Shown here: piece after piece, positions 1 through 4,422 of the stretch | How the letters are laid out: each line of letters begins with the position of its first letter | How positions within the stretch are numbered: position 1 is the first letter of the stretch | IMG/VR virus record: IMGVR_UViG_3300009370_000912 | Coordinates: 1 to 23,005 of that record | Origin: a virus | Length of the DNA: 23,005 nt | Reading direction: 5' to 3' (one strand) | Program-made: the position numbers and the translations under genes | Notes under the pieces: model-generated | What the model was told of the DNA's origin: nothing | What the model saw: the letters and a program-made list of their open reading frames with translations, nothing else | The model's database searches: none

Positions 1-25
1 AAAAGTAGCGTCTGAAATAAAATGA
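1..25 (+). CDS. Possible 3' end of an upstream gene (partial)
   Basis: Reading from base 2, seven codons (K V A S E I K) end at a TGA at 23-25 that overlaps the next ATG as ATGA. The same ATGA coupling is used at three other junctions in this window, so an upstream gene ending here is plausible. Another frame ends at TGA 13-15, so the frame cannot be decided from so few bases. Confidence 0.3.
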
Positions 26-852
26 GAAAGATATCCTGTTCAGCAAGAAAACAATGGGATGTTCATATCAAAGCATTTTTAGATAAACACATACAACACG
101 CAGAAGAATATTCTAATTTTACTTTTAGTTATGAAGATATAGATTCTGTATTTGGACAAACTGAATACAGTTGTCCTTTATATGGTGGGCGACCTGCTAA
201 AATGCCAGAAATGTTTGAAAAAGATATTGAATGGATTTATGATAAAGGTATTGGTCTTAAACTTACTTTACAAAATAAATTTATAACAGATGAGAAGTAT
301 AAAGAAAGTAAAAAGTTTTTAAAAGAATATCATAGAAAAGGAAATGCAGTTATTACAGCAACTGATAAGTTAGCTGAATATATTAGAAATGATTTTCCTG
401 ATTATAAAATAGAAGCAAGTTGCATACAAGATATTACAGATAATGAACACTATGAAAAAGTTGTTGCAAAGAATTTATATGATACAATTGTTTTACCTAT
501 TCATAGTAATGATGATTTAAAGTTTATAGAAAGTATTAAAAGAAAAGATTTATTAAGATTGTTTATGAATATAGAGTGTTCTTATAATTGTCCTAGTAAA
601 GTTTGTTATGGTACAACTTCTAAAATAAATAGAGAAGAGAGAAAAGGAATGATTTGTAGTTTAATTCATTTAGGTATGGAACGTACTTTTTATAATGATG
701 ATATAACTTGGAGCCAATTTTATTTTGATTTACCTAAATATGAACAAATGGGTATATCTAAATTTAAATTAGTTGCACCTCACGAAGAACAACAACGAAC
801 AGCATTAATGTATAAAAGAAACCATCAAATGTTAGCAAAGTCAGCAAAATGA
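22..852 (+). CDS. U32 peptidase-like (UbiU/UbiV/TrhP type) TIM-barrel protein, putative Fe-S
   Basis: This 276-aa protein resembles the core of the U32 'peptidase' family by eye. A beta-alpha pattern ends in TIVLPIHSNDDLKFIESIK (about 155-173). It is followed by LRLFMNIECSYNCPSKVCYG, where family members have their Cys-rich segment, and by a C-terminal LPKYEQMGISKFKLVAP that matches the family's 'L..aGI.slKIEGR' strand. Cysteines C186, C190, C195 and C212 could bind a 4Fe-4S cluster, as in UbiU/UbiV; C51 and C134 are further candidates. Known U32 members act in O2-independent hydroxylation of ubiquinone, tRNA or rRNA, and most are not proven proteases. The protein is shorter than most members (about 290-450 aa). 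The upstream sequence has no clear Shine-Dalgarno, which fits coupling to a gene ending at 25. The stop overlaps the hemB start as ATGA, so the two are probably made together. The assignment rests on pattern similarity, and the substrate is unknown. Confidence 0.45.
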   Translation: MRKISCSARKQWDVHIKAFLDKHIQHAEEYSNFTFSYEDIDSVFGQTEYSCPLYGGRPAKMPEMFEKDIEWIYDKGIGLKLTLQNKFITDEKYKESKKFLKEYHRKGNAVITATDKLAEYIRNDFPDYKIEASCIQDITDNEHYEKVVAKNLYDTIVLPIHSNDDLKFIESIKRKDLLRLFMNIECSYNCPSKVCYGTTSKINREERKGMICSLIHLGMERTFYNDDITWSQFYFDLPKYEQMGISKFKLVAPHEEQQRTALMYKRNHQMLAKSAK

Positions 853-1703
853 GATTAATACAACCAATATTCGCCAGTTATTCTACAAGAGATACTGGAT
901 TAGGTGAAGATAATAAAATCTATAATGCGTGGAAAGAAGTTAATGAACGTGTTAAGAAAGATATGGATTTAGGTGTAAAAGAATTTCTTTTATTCTATGT
1001 TCCTGAATTTAAATTAGGTGAAAAATCTGATACACATAGAGGTGATGAACATATTGATTCACATAAGTTTGACCAAGTATGTGTAACTGCCGCTAGTCTT
1101 TCAAGAGATATACAACCACAATGTAGATTAATTGTAGATGTATGTTTATGTTCATACACGCAAGACGGTCATTGTTGTATTATAGGCGACCAAGAAAAAA
1201 CAGATAAATTATTATTAGACCAAGCAAAATCAATTTATACAGCGTCTGGCGCTACAATAGCACCAAGTGATTGTCAAGACAATACAGTTAAAAATATTAA
1301 AGAAGTAAAAGATGGTAATATAGATGTTATGAGTTATAGTACCAAATTTCGTTCAACATTTTATAGAAGTTGGCGAAATGCAATGAAAATATCAAAAGGT
1401 ATTCATAGACCATATCAATTAGATGTACACGATAGAGAAGGTGCAATTAATCGTTCTATAAAATATTCAAATGATGGTGCAGATGAATTAATGTTAAAAC
1501 CAGGTATTACTAGTTTAGATTTAATTAAACCTATTAAAGAAGCTACAAATAAACCTGTTGGTGTATATCAAACATCAGGAGAATGGTTAGGTATAGGTGC
1601 GCCTGGTAGTTTAGAAGAAACATATCATATATTCAAAAGAGCAGGTGCTGACTATATGATTACTTATGGAGCAAGACGTTTAGCAAGACATCATAGACAG
1701 TAA
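849..1703 (+). CDS. hemB: Delta-aminolevulinic acid dehydratase (porphobilinogen synthase), HemB
   Basis: This enzyme condenses two 5-aminolevulinate molecules into porphobilinogen, the second common step of tetrapyrrole synthesis. The 284-aa product carries the family signatures in order. DVCLCSYTQDGHC supplies the three zinc-ligand cysteines C99, C101 and C109. SGATIAPSD lies at 133-141. MSYSTKF contains the A-site Lys K166. ADELMLKPG contains the Schiff-base Lys K217. YQTSGEW and RAGADYMITYGA follow. All catalytic elements therefore look intact. It is shorter than bacterial enzymes (about 320-340 aa), mainly because the N-terminal arm that builds the octamer is reduced and the protein starts almost at the first barrel strand (LIQPIF). 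The ATG overlaps the upstream stop (ATGA at 849-852), so the U32-like gene and hemB are coupled. Its own stop TAA (1701-1703) is the first arm of a dyad containing a late promoter. It is probably an auxiliary metabolic gene that raises haem or related tetrapyrrole supply during infection; that role is inference. Confidence 0.9.
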   Translation: MRLIQPIFASYSTRDTGLGEDNKIYNAWKEVNERVKKDMDLGVKEFLLFYVPEFKLGEKSDTHRGDEHIDSHKFDQVCVTAASLSRDIQPQCRLIVDVCLCSYTQDGHCCIIGDQEKTDKLLLDQAKSIYTASGATIAPSDCQDNTVKNIKEVKDGNIDVMSYSTKFRSTFYRSWRNAMKISKGIHRPYQLDVHDREGAINRSIKYSNDGADELMLKPGITSLDLIKPIKEATNKPVGVYQTSGEWLGIGAPGSLEETYHIFKRAGADYMITYGARRLARHHRQ

Positions 1704-1724
1704 TACTCATAAATAGTAGTATTA
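1701..1724 (+). promoter_or_regulatory. Late promoter CATAAATA inside a 7-bp inverted repeat
   Basis: TAATACT (1701-1707) and AGTATTA (1718-1724) are perfect reverse complements around a 10-base spacer containing CATAAATA (1708-1715). This is a one-base variant of the T4-type late element TATAAATA. The first arm contains the hemB stop codon and the second ends at the A of the oxygenase ATG. No Shine-Dalgarno is present. By T4 spacing the transcript would begin only a few bases before the ATG. The site at 3889-3912 has exactly the same geometry. Confidence 0.6.
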
Positions 1725-2341
1725 TGAGTAAACATTGCCAAATAGTAGAAGACCTAGATATTAATTTAGAGGAGTTAATAGCGTGTTATGAAGAGTTTAG
1801 AGAATCAAAAGGTTTTTCAACAGATAATCCTGATAATATAGATTTCAATGCTATATGTATCAACCGTAAACCTGGAGACCCCAAATCAATCTCTGGTGGT
1901 AATATCCGTGGAATCTATTGGACCTATCCTGACAATACAGGTAAAGAAGAACAAAGACTTGAAGAAGTTGAAGAAGAGAAATATACCCAAATTTGTCCAG
2001 AATTTAAAGGCACGTATATTGAGATTCTTTACGATTATTTAACATTAAGATTTAAGTTAGGTCGTGTTCGTTTTCTAATGAAACCACCTAGAAGTTGTTT
2101 AAGTTGGCACCGTGATCCAGAAAAGAGATTACATATCCCAATGATAACAAATGGTGGTAGTAGAATGGTTATTGAAGATGAGAGTTTTCATATGCCAGCT
2201 AATGGAAATGCTTATATTACTGATAATACGAAATATCACAACTTTTTTAATGGTGGTGAAACGTCAAGAGTTCACCTAGTTGCGACTTTATTACCTCCTA
2301 AAGAGATAGACAATGGTGGATTGTTAAATCTTGATAATTAG
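1724..2341 (+). CDS. 2OG-Fe(II) oxygenase, aspartyl/asparaginyl beta-hydroxylase-like
   Basis: This 205-aa protein has a C-terminal half that matches the Asp/Asn beta-hydroxylase branch of the double-stranded beta-helix oxygenases. It has SWHRD with H129 and D131, followed by RLHIPMITNGGSRMVI. Then comes DNTKYHNFFNGG with H172 as the likely distal iron ligand, and SRVHLVATLL, where R182 is placed to bind 2-oxoglutarate. Such enzymes hydroxylate protein side chains or small molecules using Fe(II), O2 and 2-oxoglutarate, and they are common accessory genes in T4-type marine phages. Residues 1-110 are acidic and not recognisable. The ATG lies directly after a CATAAATA element with no Shine-Dalgarno, which suggests late and nearly leaderless expression. 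The TAG stop overlaps the stop of the convergent minus-strand gene. The substrate cannot be read from the sequence. Confidence 0.75.
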   Translation: MSKHCQIVEDLDINLEELIACYEEFRESKGFSTDNPDNIDFNAICINRKPGDPKSISGGNIRGIYWTYPDNTGKEEQRLEEVEEEKYTQICPEFKGTYIEILYDYLTLRFKLGRVRFLMKPPRSCLSWHRDPEKRLHIPMITNGGSRMVIEDESFHMPANGNAYITDNTKYHNFFNGGETSRVHLVATLLPPKEIDNGGLLNLDN

Positions 2342-2544
2342 TCTTGTTCAGAATACAATGTTTGCGAGTATAGAGCTAAAATAAACATAGCAATTCCTAA
2401 CAATGACAAAGTACCACACAAAAACCAATTATCGTTCATAGGAATTCCTTTATAACCTCCGTCAATTGCGCCAACAGCACCAATTAACATCAAAGTACCT
2501 AATATTGAACAAATAATTGTTGTATATTCGTATAGTTTTTTCAT
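2338..2544 (-). CDS. Small two-TM membrane protein, unknown function
   Basis: The only minus-strand gene in the left half encodes 68 aa from an ATG at 2544 (MKKLYEYTTIICSILG). A TTG-initiated form from 2562 is possible, but the ATG has a well-placed AAGGA 5-10 bases upstream and is preferred. Two hydrophobic segments (about 8-26 and 41-59) flank a short hydrophilic loop containing GGYKGIPMNDNW, so two membrane spans are likely. A near-consensus sigma70 promoter lies upstream at 2602-2574. With its own host-type promoter and opposite orientation it behaves like an independently expressed, possibly early gene. It shows no recognisable family. Superinfection exclusion or lysis control are possible jobs for such proteins, but nothing here decides between them. 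Its stop overlaps the oxygenase stop. Confidence 0.65.
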   Translation of the reverse strand: MKKLYEYTTIICSILGTLMLIGAVGAIDGGYKGIPMNDNWFLCGTLSLLGIAMFILALYSQTLYSEQD

Positions 2545-2573
2545 AATGTTTCCTTTTTTCAACTTATACGTTA

Positions 2574-2602
2574 AATATATACTAAAAATTTAAGAAAGTC
2601 AA
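2574..2602 (-). promoter_or_regulatory. Sigma70-type promoter for the minus-strand membrane protein
   Basis: Read on the minus strand, TTGACT (2602-2597) and TATATT (2579-2574) are separated by exactly 17 bases. Each hexamer differs from the -35 (TTGACA) and -10 (TATAAT) consensus by one base. A start near 2567 would give a leader of about 20 bases containing the AAGGA ribosome site. This is the only near-consensus host-type promoter I found in the window. Confidence 0.65.
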
Positions 2603-2620
2603 GGGAAAAATCAAAAAAAT

Positions 2621-2758
2621 ATGCAAAAAATCAAGATTTTATTACTATTTTGTTCTCTTTTTGTTCTAGTTTCTTGTGGAAACGTGCATAATTGCAGATT
2701 TTCTTACGATTTTGAAAAGTTTCCGAATCGGGAAGCGCTTTTCACTTGTAATTTCTAA
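2621..2758 (+). CDS. 45-aa putative lipoprotein
   Basis: A short reading frame encodes MQKIKILLLFCSLFVLVSC followed by about 26 mature residues. The start is a textbook lipoprotein signal: a basic n-region, a Leu/Phe-rich core and the lipobox LVSC-G with Cys19 as the lipidated residue. The mature part (GNVHNCRFSYDFEKFPNREA...) contains two further cysteines. An AAGGGA at 2601-2606 is rather far from the ATG, so translation initiation may be weak. Small lipoproteins in phages can be Rz1-like spanins or surface-exclusion factors, but there is no Pro-rich Rz1 signature and no Rz partner next to it. It lies between the minus-strand promoter and a late promoter. Expression is uncertain; the signal peptide is the main support. 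Confidence 0.55.
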   Translation: MQKIKILLLFCSLFVLVSCGNVHNCRFSYDFEKFPNREALFTCNF

Positions 2759-2766
2759 TATAAATA
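2759..2766 (+). promoter_or_regulatory. T4-type late promoter TATAAATA
   Basis: There is an exact match to the T4 late element immediately after the TAA of the lipoprotein gene and seven bases before the ATG at 2774. No Shine-Dalgarno lies between element and ATG, so the transcript would be almost leaderless, as predicted for the sites at 1708 and 3896. Only a 4-bp repeat (TAAT/ATTA) flanks it here, unlike the 7-bp dyads of those two sites. Confidence 0.6.
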
Positions 2767-2773
2767 TACGATT

Positions 2774-2935
2774 ATGACTTATTGCAATAATTGTGGGAGA
2801 GAATCCCATTGCGGAAAGCCAAAATTTGAAATGATGGAAGCAAGAAAAATTGAAATTTGTAAATATTGCAGATGTGATGATAAAAAATGTAAAAGAAAGT
2901 TGAGAAAACAGAATGTCAAAAGAAAGAAAATTTAA
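2774..2935 (+). CDS. 53-aa Cys-rich zinc-ribbon-like protein
   Basis: The reading frame starts MTYCNNCGRESHCGKPKF. It has C4-x2-C7, H12 and C13, then ICKYCRCDDKKC with C29, C32, C34 and C39, and a strongly basic tail (KRKLRKQNVKRKK). Two CxxC-type knuckles plus a basic tail suggest a small zinc-binding, perhaps nucleic-acid-binding, protein. It follows directly on an exact TATAAATA late element with no Shine-Dalgarno. Its last 23 bases overlap the next gene in a different frame. No family is recognised; the spacing of the cysteines and the promoter are the reasons to call it. Confidence 0.6.
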   Translation: MTYCNNCGRESHCGKPKFEMMEARKIEICKYCRCDDKKCKRKLRKQNVKRKKI

Positions 2936-3119
2936 GTTTACTGATAATAAAGATATTAATGAAGAAATAACGTCTATGAGTTGGAAAAAGGCAGTTAAAT
3001 CTTTTCAAAATAAAGTAAAAACACCTTTAATCTTTATTGAGTGGATAAGTAAGAAAGGTGTTGAAATGACAAAATGGCAAAAACTACCCATTGGTAGAAA
3101 AGATAAGTTAGGAAAATAG
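2913..3119 (+). CDS. 68-aa basic hypothetical protein
   Basis: The product (MSKERKFKFTDNKD...) is lysine-rich and soluble, with a central SWKKAVKSFQNK segment likely to form a helix and a C-terminal KLPIGRKDKLGK. It overlaps the zinc-ribbon-like gene by 23 bases and ends three bases before the bL12 start, so it fits the tightly packed gene order. No clear Shine-Dalgarno is seen, and reinitiation from the upstream gene is possible. I do not recognise a family. Confidence 0.55.
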   Translation: MSKERKFKFTDNKDINEEITSMSWKKAVKSFQNKVKTPLIFIEWISKKGVEMTKWQKLPIGRKDKLGK

Positions 3120-3122
3120 AAT

Positions 3123-3488
3123 ATGTCAAATATTGATACGTTAGTAGAACAATTAGGTAAATTAACAGTAGTTGAAGCAGGCGAATTAGCAAAAAAATTA
3201 GAGAAAACTTGGGGTATAGATTTAGCGGCTATACAAGGAGGCGCACCTGCACCTGTACAAGAAAAAACAGAAGAGTCTTTATTCAAAGTTACGTTAACAG
3301 GTTTTGAAGATAGTAAAAAAATTAGTGTAATTAAGGCAGTTAGAGCATTTAAAGATATGGGATTACTTGAAGCAAAGAATTTTGTTGAAGGTGTTCCTTC
3401 TGTAATTGCAGAAGACCAACAAAAAGAAGAAGCAGATAAGATTAAAAAAGATATAGAAACAGCTGGAGGTAAAATAGAAATAAAATGA
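3123..3488 (+). CDS. rplL: Ribosomal protein bL12 (L7/L12), phage-encoded
   Basis: This 121-aa product is a full-length bL12, as in bacteria (about 120-125 aa). It has an N-terminal dimerisation helix pair (1-33, LVEQLGKLTVVEAGELAKKLE), a short Ala/Pro hinge (about 35-48) and the C-terminal globular domain (52-121). The domain's helix 4/5 face, which contacts EF-Tu, EF-G and other translation factors, is preserved: K66, I67, I70, K71, R74, G80, L82 and K85 align with the E. coli contact residues. bL12 is the flexible stalk that recruits translational GTPases to the ribosome. Phage-encoded bL12 has been reported in marine viruses, including pelagiphages. Exchange of host bL12 for the phage copy, favouring late translation, is a reasonable inference. 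An AGGA lies about 10 bases before the ATG. The stop overlaps the next ATG (ATGA at 3485-3488). Confidence 0.92.
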   Translation: MSNIDTLVEQLGKLTVVEAGELAKKLEKTWGIDLAAIQGGAPAPVQEKTEESLFKVTLTGFEDSKKISVIKAVRAFKDMGLLEAKNFVEGVPSVIAEDQQKEEADKIKKDIETAGGKIEIK

Positions 3489-3589
3489 TAGAACCAATAG
3501 ACACAAAAAAAGTAAAAGAATGGTTTACTAAAAGTTCAGTACCAAATTGGGTTTTAGTAGTTATCGTAATTCTTTGGATACTTGCGTAA
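3485..3589 (+). CDS. 34-aa single-TM peptide between bL12 and the PAAR gene
   Basis: The frame encodes a hydrophilic N-terminus (MIEPIDTKKVKEWFTKSSVP) and a C-terminal hydrophobic segment (NWVLVVIVILWILA), consistent with a tail-anchored membrane peptide. The start overlaps the bL12 stop (ATGA) and its TAA overlaps the PAAR ATG (TAATG at 3587-3591). It therefore exactly bridges two real genes, and this fit is the best argument that it is translated. Its function is unknown; a small membrane peptide just before tail genes could act in lysis or membrane association. Confidence 0.6.
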   Translation: MIEPIDTKKVKEWFTKSSVPNWVLVVIVILWILA

Positions 3590-3891
3590 TGCCAAAGCTA
3601 TGTAGGGATTTAGATTTAGGTACAACAGGTCACGGTTGTGATGTTGTAATAGGTGTTGAAGCAACACAATTTACAGTTAGAGCAAATAATAAACCAGTTG
3701 CTAGACTTAATGATCCTACATTACCACATACTAGACCAGCACCCCCTCCGCCACCGTGTATTCCACATATGGCTAAAGTTAACGTAGGTTCTTCTACAGT
3801 AAGAGCTCAAAATATACCTGTTGCAAGAGTTGGAGATTCTTATGATGGTGGAGAAATGATTCAAGGTTCTGATACAGTAAGAGCGGGATAA
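3589..3891 (+). CDS. 5.4: PAAR-motif protein, tail spike tip (T4 gp5.4-like)
   Basis: This 100-aa product (MPKLCRDLDLGTTGHGCDVV...) is close in length to T4 gp5.4 (97 aa). It shows the PAAR layout: repeated beta units with 'T..V.AN.KPVARLND' (about 28-40) and 'STVRAQNIPVARVGD' (about 68-82), joined by a Pro-rich segment (PHTRPAPPPPPC). Histidines and cysteines near HGC, PHT and CIPH can supply the metal ligands that sharpen the tip. PAAR proteins cap the trimeric central spike and are the first part to touch the cell envelope. An in-frame TTG at 3547 would add 14 residues, but the ATG at 3589 overlaps the preceding TAA and gives the expected N-terminus. The stop TAA is the first arm of the dyad before gene 25. 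Confidence 0.85.
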   Translation: MPKLCRDLDLGTTGHGCDVVIGVEATQFTVRANNKPVARLNDPTLPHTRPAPPPPPCIPHMAKVNVGSSTVRAQNIPVARVGDSYDGGEMIQGSDTVRAG

Positions 3892-3912
3892 CTGTTATAA
3901 ATATTACAGTTA
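3889..3912 (+). promoter_or_regulatory. Late promoter TATAAATA inside a 7-bp inverted repeat
   Basis: TAACTGT (3889-3895) and ACAGTTA (3906-3912) are perfect reverse complements flanking a 10-base spacer containing the exact late element TATAAATA (3896-3903). The first arm begins with the PAAR stop TAA and the second ends at the A of the gp25 ATG, the same geometry as at 1701-1724. No Shine-Dalgarno is present before gene 25. The element probably starts late transcription of the baseplate block. The dyad could also form an RNA hairpin in read-through transcripts that covers the stop and start codons. Confidence 0.7.
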
Positions 3913-4421
3913 TGGCACAAGACAACCAAGCATTTTTAGGCGATTATACACCAAACGTTAAAAGTTCTAGTAAAAGGCAATCTAGGAAGTTTAGAGATAT
4001 AGATTTAGACTTTGGAAGACATCCAGTTACTAATGACGTTAATATGGTTGAAGACGCTATAGCTATAAAAAGGTCAGTAAAAAATTTAATACAAACAAAT
4101 TTCTATGAAAGACCTATGCATCCAGAATTAGGATGTGGTATAAGAGAATTGCTGTTTGAAAATTATACACCAGTAATGTCAGTATATCTAAAAAGAAAAA
4201 TAGAAGAAGTTTTAATTAATCACGAACCTAGAATTGTATTAACTGGTATTACAATAAATGGAGATGATTTTGACCAAGGAGAACAACATCAACAATTGGA
4301 TGCTAATAGATTAGCTTCTAATGATATAGATGGTAATAGATTACGTATAGATATTTATTTTGATATCATAGGTGTACCACACCCACAAACAGTTTCAATG
4401 ACTTTACAAAGGTTAAGATAA
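3912..4421 (+). CDS. 25: Baseplate wedge protein gp25 (GPW/gp25 family)
   Basis: This 169-aa protein has the gp25 core: DIDLDFGRHPVTNDVNMVEDAIAI (30-53), then VKNLIQTNFYERPMHPELGCGIRELLFE and a C-terminal LRIDIYFDIIG. gp25 is the wedge component that contacts the sheath initiator region and is conserved across contractile injection machines (phage P2 gpW, T6SS TssE). T4 gp25 is 132 aa. The extra length here is a hydrophilic N-terminus and an insert around DDFDQGEQHQQLDANRL. It starts directly at the second arm of a late-promoter dyad, without a Shine-Dalgarno. Gene 6 follows one base after its stop, matching the conserved 25-6 order. Confidence 0.93.
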   Translation: MAQDNQAFLGDYTPNVKSSSKRQSRKFRDIDLDFGRHPVTNDVNMVEDAIAIKRSVKNLIQTNFYERPMHPELGCGIRELLFENYTPVMSVYLKRKIEEVLINHEPRIVLTGITINGDDFDQGEQHQQLDANRLASNDIDGNRLRIDIYFDIIGVPHPQTVSMTLQRLR

Positions 4422-4422
4422 A

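Noticed and set aside
624-631. AATAAATA inside the U32-like gene
   Set aside because: It lies within codons for Lys-Ile-Asn in an AT-rich frame, far from any gene start, so a late promoter is unlikely.
1848-2042. Alternative-frame open frame inside the oxygenase gene
   Set aside because: It is nested in a conserved gene, with no ribosome site and no recognisable features.
2545-2562. TTG-initiated extension of the minus-strand membrane protein
   Set aside because: The ATG at 2544 has a well-spaced AAGGA; the TTG has no better ribosome site and adds only six residues, some of which lie over that site.
2733-2740. AAGCGCTT palindrome as a terminator
   Set aside because: It is only four bases per arm with no loop or T-run, and it lies inside the lipoprotein frame.
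3547-3588. In-frame TTG extension of the PAAR gene
   Set aside because: The ATG at 3589 overlaps the previous stop, gives the expected 100-aa length and avoids overlap with the TM microgene.
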